DNA of 64,000 bases from Flagellimonas marinaquae (GTDB taxonomy: Bacteria > Bacteroidota > Bacteroidia > Flavobacteriales > Flavobacteriaceae): NCBI RefSeq assembly GCF_003992675.1, contig NZ_RZMZ01000002.1, positions 64,501 through 128,500 on the forward strand, in the 5' to 3' direction. Both the position numbers and the translations under genes were made by a program. The notes under the pieces were generated by a model. That model ran no database searches, was not told the origin of the DNA, and worked only from the letters and a program-made list of their open reading frames with translations. Positions 1 to 9,073 of the stretch are shown piece after piece (within the stretch, counting starts at the first letter, position 1; each line of letters begins with the position of its first letter).

Positions 1-2191
1 TGGCCAATGGCGGTTTCCTCCCATGGACTCGGTTCCGGAACGTTTTGAGCAGAGTATCCTATTATTTGAGGATGCATATTTTTACCAGCATCCTGGATTC
101 AACCCTTTTTCCATCATCAAGGCCCTTGGCCACAATCTCACCAAAGAAACCCGAAGGGGCGGTAGTACCATCACCCAGCAAGTGATACGTTTGAGCCGAA
201 AAAACCAAAGCCGAACGTACTGGGAAAAACTCATTGAGGTGTTTATGTCCACGCGCTTGGAACTTCGTTACTCCAAAAAAGACATTTTGAAACTGTACGC
301 CTCCCACACGCCCTATGGCGGCAATGTGGTGGGATTGGAGACCGCGGCCTGGCGCTATTTTGGTATTCCCGCCCACGAATTGAGTTGGGGCCAATCCGCT
401 GCCTTGGCGGTTTTGCCCAACGCACCTGCATTGATTTTTCCCGGAAGAAACGAAAAGGCTTTTTTGGACAAGCGAAATCGATTATTGAAAAAACTTCGGG
501 AGAAGGAGGTCATAGACCAAACGACGTATGAGTTGGCCCTTGCCGAACCATTGCCCCAAGAGCCCATGCTTTTGCCTGATATGGCTCCCCACCTGACTGA
601 ACGCATTCGAAACGAGCATCCCCGGGAGCGTGTAAACACTTCGGTATTGAGGCCTTTGCAGCAACGGCTGAATCTTTTGGCAGAGCGGCACTATCAGCAA
701 TTGAAAAGTAATGAAATACACAACCTGGCCATTTTGGTACTGGATGTAGAAACCCGAAAAGTACTCGGCTATGTGGGAAACTCCCCTTCGGACGAAACAC
801 ATGCCAATTATGTGGATATCATCACCAAAAAAAGAAGTACAGGAAGTACCTTAAAACCTTTTTTGTTCGCTTCCTTGTTGGATGAAGGACAATTATTGCC
901 CCACACCTTGGTGGAAGATGTGCCTACGGTAATCAATGGATATAATCCACAAAACTTCAACCTTACTTATGCAGGAGCTGTACCGGCCAGCAAGGCACTT
1001 TCCCGTTCGTTGAATGTTCCTGCCGTTCGTTTGTTGCGGGAATATGGACTCCAAAAGTTCTACAACAAACTCCATAAAATGAACATGAAATCGTTGGACA
1101 GGCCAGCTTCACACTATGGATTATCCCTAATTCTAGGTGGGGCAGAAAGTTCCCTTTGGGAAGTGACCTCCACCTATGCCTCCATGGCTTCCAGTCTGAA
1201 CTATTTTTTGAACCATTCCAGCACCTATAGAAGTCAGGAATTTAGTGAGGCTACCTATGTTCAGGATGAGATGAAGGATTTTGGAAAAGAGCAATTTGAC
1301 CCTTTGGTTTTTGGCGCTGGGCCCATTTACAGCACATTTCAGTCCATGTACGAGGTGAACCGGCCCGAAGGTGATGAAAATTGGCAGTTTTTTGATTCTT
1401 CCCAACCGATTGCGTGGAAAACCGGGACCAGTTTTGGTTTTAAGGATGCCTGGGCCGTTGGGGTTACGCCACGATATGCGATAGGAGTCTGGGCAGGCAA
1501 TGCCGATGGTGAGGGCAGACCCGGACTTACGGGGATTACTGCTGCTGCCCCGCTACTGTTTGATGTATTGGATGCCCTGCCTCAGAGCGGTTGGTTCCAA
1601 GAGCCTTTTGACGACCTTGTGGAGCTGGACGTATGTGAGCAGAGTGGATTTCGGGCCTCGGTGTACTGTGATGACTTCAAAAAGGAATGGGTACCCACCC
1701 ACGGAACGCGAAGCGGTCCCTGCCCCTATCATCAGCAAGTGTTTTTGGATGCCTCCGAACGGTTTAGGGTGAACTCGGAATGTTATCCATTGGAAGATAT
1801 GGTGGCCAAAAATTGGCTAGTGCTCCCACCCATTTTGGAATACTATTATGCTGCCTCCAACCCCAACTACAAAACCTTGCCGCCTTATTTGGAGGGTTGC
1901 GCTACTTTGGAAAACCATTTGATGGAATTCATCTATCCCAAGAAAAATGAAGCTGTGCTGATCCCAAAGGATTTGGGCGAGAAAAACAGGGAAGTCATCC
2001 TAAAACTGGCCCATCAACAATCCAATACCATCATTTATTGGTATTTGGATGAGAGGTTTTTGGGTAAAACGGAAAATTTCCATGAGCTCATTTTGGACAT
2101 TGCACCAGGCATCTATACCCTGACTGCCGTGGACGGTCAAGGAAACCGGATACAACAACAAGTGGACGTGCGGTATGCTTCGGGCGAATAA
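1..2191 (+). CDS. pbpC: Penicillin-binding protein 1C (bifunctional glycosyltransferase/transpeptidase), 5' truncated
   Basis: Peptidoglycan synthase of the inner membrane that polymerises lipid II and cross-links stem peptides. The reading frame is open from base 2 (residues GQWRFPP precede the first ATG at 23), so the N-terminus lies outside the window. The GT51 domain shows ED-AYFYQHPG and GGSTITQQ, followed by a PYGGN motif. The transpeptidase domain shows the SxxK serine in STLK (about nt 845), SxN as SLN (about nt 1010) and KTG (about nt 1418). The last ~90 residues form the beta-rich C-terminal domain typical of PBP1C. In this phylum pbpC is usually preceded by an alpha-2-macroglobulin gene; that would lie to the left. 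It converges on der with zero bases between the two stop codons (TAA then TTA). No terminator is visible. Confidence 0.95.
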   Translation, partial: GQWRFPPMDSVPERFEQSILLFEDAYFYQHPGFNPFSIIKALGHNLTKETRRGGSTITQQVIRLSRKNQSRTYWEKLIEVFMSTRLELRYSKKDILKLYASHTPYGGNVVGLETAAWRYFGIPAHELSWGQSAALAVLPNAPALIFPGRNEKAFLDKRNRLLKKLREKEVIDQTTYELALAEPLPQEPMLLPDMAPHLTERIRNEHPRERVNTSVLRPLQQRLNLLAERHYQQLKSNEIHNLAILVLDVETRKVLGYVGNSPSDETHANYVDIITKKRSTGSTLKPFLFASLLDEGQLLPHTLVEDVPTVINGYNPQNFNLTYAGAVPASKALSRSLNVPAVRLLREYGLQKFYNKLHKMNMKSLDRPASHYGLSLILGGAESSLWEVTSTYASMASSLNYFLNHSSTYRSQEFSEATYVQDEMKDFGKEQFDPLVFGAGPIYSTFQSMYEVNRPEGDENWQFFDSSQPIAWKTGTSFGFKDAWAVGVTPRYAIGVWAGNADGEGRPGLTGITAAAPLLFDVLDALPQSGWFQEPFDDLVELDVCEQSGFRASVYCDDFKKEWVPTHGTRSGPCPYHQQVFLDASERFRVNSECYPLEDMVAKNWLVLPPILEYYYAASNPNYKTLPPYLEGCATLENHLMEFIYPKKNEAVLIPKDLGEKNREVILKLAHQQSNTIIYWYLDERFLGKTENFHELILDIAPGIYTLTAVDGQGNRIQQQVDVRYASGE

Positions 2192-3493
2192 TTACTTCTT
2201 CCGCATAAAAATCGTAATCGGAACTCCGGTAAAATCAAATTGCTGTCTGATCTTGTTTTCCAAAAACCGCTTGTAGGGGTCCTTTACGTATTGTGGCAAA
2301 TTACAGAAAAACGCAAATTGTGGATATGGAGTCGGTAGCTGCGTACAGAACTTAATTTTTACATACTTCCCTTTGGTGGCCGGTGGTGGCGTTTTTTCAA
2401 TAATGGGAAGCATAATATCGTTCAACTTGCGGGTCGGTATTTTTTTGGAACGGTTTTTATACACTTCCACCGCAGTTTCGATGGCTTTGTAGATGCGCTG
2501 CTTGTTCAATACCGAAATGAACAGGATGGGTACATCTTCAAAAGGAGAAATCACCTCGTGTATCGCTTTGGTATATTCCTTTACGGAGTTGGTCTCTTTT
2601 TCCACCAAATCCCATTTGTTCACCAAAATCACGATTCCCTTATTGTTGCGCTGCGCCAACCAAAAAATATTTTGCACTTGTCCGTCGAAACCTCGGGTAG
2701 CATCCATCATCAAGATACAGACATCGCAATATTCTATGGCCCTTACGGAACGCATCACCGAATAAAACTCCAGATCTTCCTTGACTTTGGACTTTCTTCG
2801 GATACCTGCAGTGTCCACCAAATTGAATTCAAACCCAAAACGATTGTATTTGGTATCGATACTATCCCGTGTTGTCCCAGCAATATCGGTCACAATGTAC
2901 CTTTCCTCGCCTATCAAGGCATTGATAAAGGATGATTTTCCTGCATTTGGACGTCCCACCACGGCAAAGCGTGGCAGTTCACTTTCTTCTTCCTTTTCGT
3001 CGGGCAACACCTCCACAAGGGCGTCCAACAGTTCGCCCGTCCCGCTCCCGTTGATACTGGAGATGGTGTAATACTCACCCAAGCCCAAAGCGTAAAACTC
3101 CACCGCATCGGCCATCCGCTGTGTATTATCCACTTTGTTAACGGCCAAAAAGGTGGGCTTATCTACTCGGCGCAGCAATTTGGCAACGTCTTCATCCATC
3201 CCGGTTACCCCAGATTCCACATCCACCATAAAAATGATGGCATCGGCCTCATCAATGGCCAATTCCACTTGTTTGTCGATTTCCTTTTCGAAAACATCGT
3301 CGCTACCCAATACGTAACCACCGGTATCGATCAACGAAAACTCCTTGCCGTTCCAGTCACTTTTACCGTAATGACGGTCCCGCGTAACGCCGCTTACGGC
3401 ATCCACAATCGCCTCACGGCGTTGAATGAGTCGGTTAAAAAAAGTGGACTTCCCAACATTGGGTCTTCCTACAATGGCTACGATAGCTCCCAT
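2192..3493 (-). CDS. der: Ribosome-assembly GTPase Der (EngA)
   Basis: Essential GTPase that acts in late maturation of the 50S subunit. It has the family's tandem G domains: the first opens with GRPNVGKST and has NKVD, the second has GRPNAGKSS and NKWD. A KH-like domain occupies about residues 350-433. The length of 433 residues is normal. The ATG at 3493 begins [12 protein letters not shown], the expected N-terminus. A Bacteroidota -7 box, TATTTTTG, lies on the minus strand at 3510-3517, about 17 bases upstream of the start; I see no matching -33 TTTG. The gene is divergent from the unknown membrane gene at 3564, and the other ribosome GTPase, era, follows that gene. Confidence 0.97.
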   Translation of the reverse strand: MGAIVAIVGRPNVGKSTFFNRLIQRREAIVDAVSGVTRDRHYGKSDWNGKEFSLIDTGGYVLGSDDVFEKEIDKQVELAIDEADAIIFMVDVESGVTGMDEDVAKLLRRVDKPTFLAVNKVDNTQRMADAVEFYALGLGEYYTISSINGSGTGELLDALVEVLPDEKEEESELPRFAVVGRPNAGKSSFINALIGEERYIVTDIAGTTRDSIDTKYNRFGFEFNLVDTAGIRRKSKVKEDLEFYSVMRSVRAIEYCDVCILMMDATRGFDGQVQNIFWLAQRNNKGIVILVNKWDLVEKETNSVKEYTKAIHEVISPFEDVPILFISVLNKQRIYKAIETAVEVYKNRSKKIPTRKLNDIMLPIIEKTPPPATKGKYVKIKFCTQLPTPYPQFAFFCNLPQYVKDPYKRFLENKIRQQFDFTGVPITIFMRKK

Positions 3494-3563
3494 TAGGTTT
3501 AATTTTTGGCAAAAATACCATTTATTATGAAGAAAAAATGATACCTTTTTTCATCATTTTCAA

Positions 3564-4085
3564 ATGATTATGAGCGACCTGACCAATGAGCTGGTTTTAC
3601 GGCCCCGTTTTCGCATCTCCCTAAGGGCCAATTTAAAGGATGTGGAAGCCGTTTTTGATACGCCTTCGGCCCGTCCGTTTTTGATCAAAAGACTGGACGA
3701 GCATATTTTTGTGAAGTTCAAAAAGGCAGAAACGACCTTTTGGACACCCCAACTTCATTTGGAACTTTCTTCGTTTGAGGAGGGCGTGAGCAACATACGA
3801 GGTGTTTTTGGACCCAATCCCACCCTGTGGACCTTTTTTATGTTCCTGCATTTTGGTGTGGGAACCATTTTTATCATTCTGGGCATATTCGCTTATTCCA
3901 ACTACTCCTTAGGCAAGGATATCACGCTCTTTTTGGTGGGCATGTTCCTTCTAGTGGTGATTTGGTTCGCGCTTTATGCATTTGGTCGCTTGGGAAAATC
4001 AAAAGGAAAAGGTCAAATGGAGCAGTTGAAGCAGTTTGTCCGGGAAACGATTGCTCCTTTTGAGCGTGTTGCGGACGAATCCTAG
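3564..4085 (+). CDS. Unknown two-helix membrane protein between der and era
   Basis: I do not recognise a named family. The 173-residue product has a soluble N-terminal part of about 85 residues that begins like a small alpha/beta domain. Two strongly hydrophobic segments follow (about residues 88-109 and 115-138), then a basic/polar tail of about 35 residues. There is no signal peptide or lipobox. The start could be ATG 3564 or ATG 3570 (MSDLTNELVLRPRF); the second gives the more usual N-terminus. Its stop codon shares the palindrome CTAG (4082-4085) with the stop of convergent era. The position between two ribosome-assembly GTPases is suggestive but does not by itself give a function. Confidence 0.8.
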   Translation: MIMSDLTNELVLRPRFRISLRANLKDVEAVFDTPSARPFLIKRLDEHIFVKFKKAETTFWTPQLHLELSSFEEGVSNIRGVFGPNPTLWTFFMFLHFGVGTIFIILGIFAYSNYSLGKDITLFLVGMFLLVVIWFALYAFGRLGKSKGKGQMEQLKQFVRETIAPFERVADES

Positions 4086-4963
4086 CCATTGTATCCGAAA
4101 CGCCTGAGCTGTTGGGAGTTACTGCGCCAGTTTTTGTTCACTTTCACGTAGAGTTCGATATGGACCTGTTTTGCAAAGAACTTTTCTAGATCTTTACGAG
4201 CTTCCACTCCCACTTTTTTAATGGCTGCGCCCTTGTGCCCAATAATGATTCCTTTCTGGGTGTCGCGCTCTACCATAATCACGGAACGGATTCGGATGAT
4301 ATCTTCATCTTCCAAAAACTCCTCGGTCTCCACTTCAACCGAATACGGGATTTCCTTTTTGTAGTGGAGCAAGATTTTTTCACGGATGGTCTCATTCACG
4401 AAAAAGCGCTCTGGCTTATCCGTAATTTGGTCCTTGGGGTAGTAGGGCGGTGCTTCGGGCAATAGTTCCAAAATGCGGTTGAAGACTTCGGTGACATTAA
4501 AGTTTTCCAAAGCGGAAATCGGATGGATCTCTGCATTGGGCAACTGCTCTTGCCAATATTGCATTTGCTCTTCCAGTGTCTGCTGGTCGGATTTGTCAAT
4601 TTTATTGAGGAGCAACAGCACAGGAATTTTGCTGTTCTGTAGTTTTTTGAAGAAGGATTCGTCCTTCAATGCCTTCTCTCCAATTTCCACCATATACAGC
4701 AGCACATCGGCATCCTCAAAGGCGGACTTGACAAAATCCATCATAGAACTTTGCAGTTCGTAGGCGGGTTTGATGATTCCAGGGGTGTCGGACAATATCA
4801 ACTGAAAATCATCGCCGTTCACAATGCCCAATATACGGTGCCTTGTGGTCTGTGCCTTAGAGGTAATAATGGATAACTTTTCGCCCACGAAGGCGTTCAT
4901 CAAGGTAGATTTACCCACATTGGGATTCCCGATAATATTTACAAATCCTGCTTTATGCGCCAC
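4082..4963 (-). CDS. era: GTPase Era
   Basis: GTPase that binds the 3' end of 16S rRNA and helps 30S assembly. The G domain carries GNPNVGKST, DTPG and NKID. The C-terminal KH domain contains the GHKG loop (IIGHKGAAIKKVG). A longer frame reaches back to a TTG at 4981, but the family N-terminus MxHKAGFVNIIG fits the GTG at 4963, giving 293 residues; I choose that start. This start overlaps the 3' end of the symporter gene upstream (stop at 4953) by 11 bases, so the two are probably co-transcribed. It ends in a shared CTAG with the convergent gene at 3564-4085. Confidence 0.95.
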   Translation of the reverse strand: MAHKAGFVNIIGNPNVGKSTLMNAFVGEKLSIITSKAQTTRHRILGIVNGDDFQLILSDTPGIIKPAYELQSSMMDFVKSAFEDADVLLYMVEIGEKALKDESFFKKLQNSKIPVLLLLNKIDKSDQQTLEEQMQYWQEQLPNAEIHPISALENFNVTEVFNRILELLPEAPPYYPKDQITDKPERFFVNETIREKILLHYKKEIPYSVEVETEEFLEDEDIIRIRSVIMVERDTQKGIIIGHKGAAIKKVGVEARKDLEKFFAKQVHIELYVKVNKNWRSNSQQLRRFGYNG

Positions 4964-6317
4964 GTTTCTTTCTTTTTTCAAAATATTGTTTGGATGCTGT
5001 GTTCACCTTTGGTGAAAGGTACAACACAGCGATCATATTGGGAATCACCATCAATGCATAAGAGAGGTCTATCAAATTTTTGACCAGTTTTAAGGATGCA
5101 ATTGCGGCAAAAACAATCATTACTACAAAAAACACATTGTACCATTTTCCGATTTTGGCGTTGGTCAAAAATGACAAACTCTTCACGCCATAATAGGAAT
5201 AGGTGAACAAGGTAGACAATGCAAATGCGGCCACAATCACCATCAAAAGTACGTCTCCCATACCGTAAAGTGTGGTTTCAAAAGCGGACATCGTCATCAC
5301 GATACCGCTACCTTCTTCCAAATAGGCACCGCTCAAAATGATGACCACCGCGGTAAAGGTACATACTAAAATGGTATCGATAAATGGGCCGAGCATTGCC
5401 ACAAGACCTTCCTTGGCAGGTTCGTCGTTACGGGATTGCCCGTGGTACATGGGTGCACTACCCAGTCCGGCCTCATTGGAAAACATGGCCCTGCGGACCC
5501 CAACGATGACCAAGCCCCAGAATCCGCCCGTGACCGCGGTATCGAAGTTCCACGCTTCTACCAAAATCATTTTTAACGCTGGAAAGACTTCGTCCGCATG
5601 GCTTGCCATTACAAAAATGACCGCCAAGAGGTAAACCCCCACCATAAAAGGCACTATGGCCGATGCTACCTTGGCTATTTTAGTAAGTCCACCAAAGATC
5701 ACGATAGAAGTTACAATGGCCAAAAAGAACCCTATCCCCAGCTTCCAGTTGTATTCACTGGTGGCAAAAAGAGTTTCGTGCGGCTGCACCACACCCATAA
5801 ATGCTTCGGTAAATTGGTTGGCGGTAAATACGCCCAGAAAGCCAAAAAGTCCACAAATACTGAAAAAAATGGCCATGGGCTTTGCCCATTTCCCCATGCC
5901 TTGGGTGATGTAAAACATGGGCCCACCTTGCATATGTCCCTCCGAATCGGTGCCACGGTACATGATGGCCAAACTTCCCGAATAAAATTTGATGCCCATA
6001 CCCAAGAGCGCGGTCATCCAAATCCAGAAAACTACCCCAGGACCACCATCGTGGATGGCAATGGCCACCCCCGAGATATTTCCCAATCCGACCGTCGCGG
6101 CGACTGCTGCGGACAAGGCCTGAAATGAACTGACATCCCCTTTGGCATTTTTGTCGTCATATTTTCCAGAAACAACGGCAATGGCATGTCCAAAATAGCG
6201 AAAGGGTGCAAATCTGGAATAGAATGCCAAAAACAGCCCACCCCCAATAAGTAAAATGAACATGGGCCACTCGGTGTAGGGCAAAAGAGAGGATATAAAA
6301 TCGTTGATTGCGTCCAT
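4953..6317 (-). CDS. Sodium/alanine-type symporter (AGCS family)
   Basis: Inner-membrane cation-coupled amino-acid carrier. The AGCS signature is present as PGVVFWIWMTALLGMG followed by KFYSG, and the protein is hydrophobic throughout with about 10-11 membrane segments. The reading frame is open upstream to 6575, through the tRNA fragment region, but that extension is atypical. The ATG at 6317 (MDAINDFISSLLPYTEWP) gives the family-like N-terminus and 454 residues. A near-match -7 box, TAAATTCG, lies on the minus strand at 6332-6339. It overlaps era by 11 bases. The substrate (alanine, glycine or another small amino acid) cannot be decided from sequence alone. Confidence 0.92.
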   Translation of the reverse strand: MDAINDFISSLLPYTEWPMFILLIGGGLFLAFYSRFAPFRYFGHAIAVVSGKYDDKNAKGDVSSFQALSAAVAATVGLGNISGVAIAIHDGGPGVVFWIWMTALLGMGIKFYSGSLAIMYRGTDSEGHMQGGPMFYITQGMGKWAKPMAIFFSICGLFGFLGVFTANQFTEAFMGVVQPHETLFATSEYNWKLGIGFFLAIVTSIVIFGGLTKIAKVASAIVPFMVGVYLLAVIFVMASHADEVFPALKMILVEAWNFDTAVTGGFWGLVIVGVRRAMFSNEAGLGSAPMYHGQSRNDEPAKEGLVAMLGPFIDTILVCTFTAVVIILSGAYLEEGSGIVMTMSAFETTLYGMGDVLLMVIVAAFALSTLFTYSYYGVKSLSFLTNAKIGKWYNVFFVVMIVFAAIASLKLVKNLIDLSYALMVIPNMIAVLYLSPKVNTASKQYFEKRKKRGA

Positions 6318-6389
6318 AAGGGTAAAAACGTCGAATTTATGGATTTTGGATGGGATAGATGTTAAGGAAAATGGAATATTGAATTTAAG

Positions 6390-6422
6390 TTTGGAAATGA
6401 CAGGAAAAGCGTTGTATATTTG
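6390..6422 (+). promoter_or_regulatory. Promoter for initiator tRNA (TTTG-N21-TATATTTG)
   Basis: TTTG at 6390-6393 is followed after exactly 21 bases by TATATTTG at 6415-6422, a perfect match to the Bacteroidota sigma-factor consensus. Transcription should begin near 6429, just before the stray tRNA 5' copy at 6433. I infer this was the promoter of the tRNA gene before the duplication described below; the intact tRNA now starts 118 bases beyond the -7 box. Confidence 0.75.
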
Positions 6423-6432
6423 CCGTCCATAT

Positions 6433-6449
6433 CGCGGGGTAGAGCAGTA
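6433..6449 (+). pseudogene. Truncated 5' copy of the initiator tRNA gene
   Basis: CGCGGGGTAGAGCAGTA at 6433-6449 is identical to the first 17 bases of the intact tRNA at 6540. Identity extends four bases upstream as well, so the direct repeat is 21 bp (6429-6449 and 6536-6556, offset 107). The copy contains the acceptor 5' strand, the D-stem 5' strand and half the D-loop, then runs into a REP-like sequence. It cannot form a tRNA. Confidence 0.9.
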
Positions 6450-6473
6450 CCCTTCGACTGCGCTCAGGGCAAG
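6450..6473. repeat. REP-like repeat abutting the tRNA fragment
   Basis: The unit, read on the minus strand as CCCTGAGCGCAGTCGAAGGG, starts at the base after the tRNA fragment ends. Related units occur at 37431-37450 (CTGAGCATAGCCGAAG) and at 63007-63023 (GGGCGCAGTCGAAAGG). Sequences of this type are common intergenic repeats in Flavobacteriia, as far as I know. Confidence 0.65.
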
Positions 6474-6539
6474 GCACCTACACCAACTGAGCATTTTTAT
6501 TGAAAAAAGACGTTTCCAACAGAAACAAAAAAGATATAT

Positions 6540-6612
<73 letters not shown>

Positions 6613-6616
6613 CTAG

Positions 6617-6647
6617 AAAGCTCCTTGAAACTTCAAGGAGCTTTTTT
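6617..6647 (+). terminator. Rho-independent terminator of tRNA-fMet
   Basis: AGCTCCTTGAA (6619-6629) pairs with TTCAAGGAGCT (6632-6642), an 11-bp stem whose innermost pairs would open to form the loop, followed by a T tract to 6647. Confidence 0.88.
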
Positions 6648-6739
6648 ATTTTGAATACAAAGTATTCATATTTTTGGTTCGATATGAAATCCTAATAGAT
6701 TTCGAATAGCTTTACCTATCCAGTGTCATCCTAAGCTAT

Positions 6740-6747
6740 TACCTTTG
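6740..6747 (+). promoter_or_regulatory. -7 box of the MFS gene (TACCTTTG)
   Basis: Perfect TAnnTTTG. I find no -33 TTTG at the expected distance. The box overlaps the TTG at 6745, so that TTG is unlikely to be a translation start, which favours TTG 6766. Confidence 0.5.
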
Positions 6748-6765
6748 CCCCTTAAGAAAATACGC

Positions 6766-7947
6766 TTGGAGAACACTTCACAATCCACCAACAAAAAAGC
6801 CCTGCTATCTCTTGCTATTGGAGGCTTTGGCATAGGCCTTACCGAGTTCGTTATTATGGGGATTCTACCCAATATTGCCGATTCCTTGGAAATTTCCATT
6901 CCCAAAGCGGGACATTTTATTGCTATCTATGCCCTTGGGGTCGTGATTGGAGGACCGTTCATGGCTCGGATTACCACCCACTTAAATCCCAAAAAGACAT
7001 TGTTGTTCTTAATGTTATGGTTCACGGTCTTCAATACCTTATCGGCCTTTTCGGGCAACTATTGGGTGATGATGTTGTTCCGTTTTTTATCAGGAATGCC
7101 CCACGGGGCCTTTTTTGGTATTGGTGCCGTGGTATCGGGTTATTTGGCAAGGCCAGGAAAGGCGGCTCAAGCCATGGCCGTTATGTTCTCGGGGTTGACG
7201 GTCGCCAATATATTAGGGGTGCCACTTGGTACCTACATCGGCCAAGAAATCCATTGGAGCTATTCCTTTGTGCTGGTAGGGTTTGCGGGAATTGCCACCT
7301 TATCCAGTCTGTATTTTTGGATGCCCAAGGAGAATCTGGAGGGCATTGATGAAACTGAAGGTGCAAATCCCTCTCCGGGGTTGAAAAACAAAAAGCTATG
7401 GGCCCTCATCGCGTTGACCACCATTGGATCGGGAGGTTTCTTCGCATGGTACAGCTACATTGCCCCATTGGTTATTTCGGTAACCACATTGCCTGAATCG
7501 TATGTAGGTTACGTGATGATCGTGGCTGGCTGCGGTATGTTCCTAGGCAATTTTTTGGGCGCACGCATGGTAGAAATCTTTAATCCGGTCAAGTCGGTGG
7601 TGATCAGTATGCTTTCCATGACGACCATCCTTATTTTGAACTCCATTTTGGCGGAATATACCATTGCTGTATTTGTGCTGAGCTTTATTGTTGGCGTGAT
7701 TACCTTTTCGATAACCGCTCCCATTCAAATTGCCATTATTAGAGCGGCCAAAGGTGCCGAAAAATTGGGGTCTTCCATGAACCAAAGTGCCTTTAATATG
7801 GGCAATGCTTCTGGGGCCTATTTTGGAGGTTTGCCCATGGTATTTGGCTTGGGCGTGAACTACTCCAGTGTGGTCGGCGGATGTTTGGCTTTCATTGGAG
7901 CCTGCATTGGTATCTCGATACTCTATGCGCAAAAAAGAAAAGGATAG
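6766..7947 (+). CDS. MFS transporter, AraJ/DHA1-like
   Basis: Inner-membrane secondary transporter of about 393 residues with 12 predicted helices. The first helix reads LAIGGFGIGLTEFVIMGILP, typical of the AraJ/YdhP-like drug-proton antiporter group (sugar-efflux or drug-export annotations). A charged stretch near the middle marks the loop between the two six-helix halves. No ATG lies near the start. TTG 6745 overlaps the -7 box, so I use TTG 6766 (MENTSQSTNKK), leaving a leader of about a dozen bases. The gene stands alone after the tRNA terminator. Family membership is firm; the substrate is unknown. Confidence 0.88.
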   Translation: MENTSQSTNKKALLSLAIGGFGIGLTEFVIMGILPNIADSLEISIPKAGHFIAIYALGVVIGGPFMARITTHLNPKKTLLFLMLWFTVFNTLSAFSGNYWVMMLFRFLSGMPHGAFFGIGAVVSGYLARPGKAAQAMAVMFSGLTVANILGVPLGTYIGQEIHWSYSFVLVGFAGIATLSSLYFWMPKENLEGIDETEGANPSPGLKNKKLWALIALTTIGSGGFFAWYSYIAPLVISVTTLPESYVGYVMIVAGCGMFLGNFLGARMVEIFNPVKSVVISMLSMTTILILNSILAEYTIAVFVLSFIVGVITFSITAPIQIAIIRAAKGAEKLGSSMNQSAFNMGNASGAYFGGLPMVFGLGVNYSSVVGGCLAFIGACIGISILYAQKRKG

Positions 7948-8011
7948 GTGTCATTTACATCCTTATCCAGCTTTTGTTTAGTAGATTTACCATGATTAAA
8001 CGCGTTTTATT

Positions 8012-8842
8012 TTGAGAATCATCATTTTCCTTTTGCTAAGCCTTGCCTTTCTTGGTCAGGATGTTCCCACCTCTAAAAACAGCACACATCAAAATACCTT
8101 TGACCATTTGGTTTTTGCAGATGAATTCGAAGTGGATGGAAGGCCTGATGCAAACAAATGGCACCATCAAACCATTCCGCCAAATAAGGGCAGTTGGCAC
8201 AATGATGAGCTACAACATTATACGGACAGGAAAGAAAACTCCCTGGTCAACGAAGGAACCTTGAAAATAAGGGCCGCCAAAGAACCTTATGTATACAACG
8301 GAAGTACGAAGGACTACACCTCGGCCCGCATGAATTCAAAATTCGTCTTTACCTATGGACGGGTTGAAGTTCGGGCAAAATTACCCAGTTCTGCGGGGAC
8401 TTGGCCCGCCATTTGGACCTTGGGCGCCAATGTAGATGAAACCGGAAATTATTTCGATGACCAATATGGTAGTGTGGGTTGGCCCTTATGCGGTGAAATA
8501 GACATTTTGGAACAAACTGGCTGGGACAAGGACTGTACTATTTCCCATTTCCATTGGGGCGATTTAAACACCAAAATCTATAAGGAAATTGGAGATGAAA
8601 CTGAAGTTGAAAACGCCTCCACGGAATTCCATGTGTATGCCATGGAGTGGAGCAGTGAGAGCATCAAAACTTATGTTGACGATACCTTGGTGTACGAATT
8701 GCCCAATTCCAATGACAAACCATTCAACCATCCGCACTATTTAATTCTGAACATTGCCATAGGTGGTAATTTAGGAGGCGAAGTACCAGAAAATTTCACC
8801 GAAGATATCCTTGAAATCGATTATGTGAGAATCTATCAGTAA
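8012..8842 (+). CDS. Glycoside hydrolase family 16 (beta-1,3-glucanase/laminarinase type)
   Basis: Secreted endo-acting beta-glucanase of 276 residues. The catalytic signature EIDILE (nucleophile and acid/base glutamates, bulge-type spacing) follows WPAIWTLG and is followed by HFHWGD, as in laminarinases. A hydrophobic signal peptide (RIIIFLLLSLAFLG) starts the protein. The only in-frame start is TTG 8012. An ATG at 7992 encodes MIKRVLF and then stops; one extra T in the tract at 8010-8013 would fuse it to this frame as MIKRVLFLRIIIFLLL, a textbook signal peptide. There may therefore be a one-base frameshift at the very start. No carbohydrate-binding module or T9SS tail is seen. Confidence 0.88.
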   Translation: MRIIIFLLLSLAFLGQDVPTSKNSTHQNTFDHLVFADEFEVDGRPDANKWHHQTIPPNKGSWHNDELQHYTDRKENSLVNEGTLKIRAAKEPYVYNGSTKDYTSARMNSKFVFTYGRVEVRAKLPSSAGTWPAIWTLGANVDETGNYFDDQYGSVGWPLCGEIDILEQTGWDKDCTISHFHWGDLNTKIYKEIGDETEVENASTEFHVYAMEWSSESIKTYVDDTLVYELPNSNDKPFNHPHYLILNIAIGGNLGGEVPENFTEDILEIDYVRIYQ

Positions 8843-8887
8843 GGATTCGGCAACATAACCTTGTCCCCGTTGAGCAGTTCGACCGTT

Positions 8888-9070
8888 TTACTGGCCTAAT
8901 TCCTTAGCCTCGAAGGAAACCAGTTCTTGTTGGCTACATTGTGCCGTGGCCTCTATGGGATTGCAACATACTTCGCAATCCTCCACATAGGTCTGTTCGG
9001 GAATGGAGGTATCGAGTAAAAAGGAGATTTCCTCCCAACAATATGGACATTGGAAAAAATGCTCGAACAT
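8888..9070 (-). CDS. Small CPxCG-motif cysteine-rich protein
   Basis: A 60-residue protein with two cysteine pairs, CPYC (about residues 8-11) and CEVCC (about 32-36), typical of the small CPxCG cysteine-rich family thought to bind zinc. It lies just 3 bases downstream of the TolC-like gene on the same strand and may be the last gene of the RND operon. No function is known to me. ATG at 9070. Confidence 0.8.
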   Translation of the reverse strand: MFEHFFQCPYCWEEISFLLDTSIPEQTYVEDCEVCCNPIEATAQCSQQELVSFEAKELGQ

Positions 9071-9073
9071 TGT

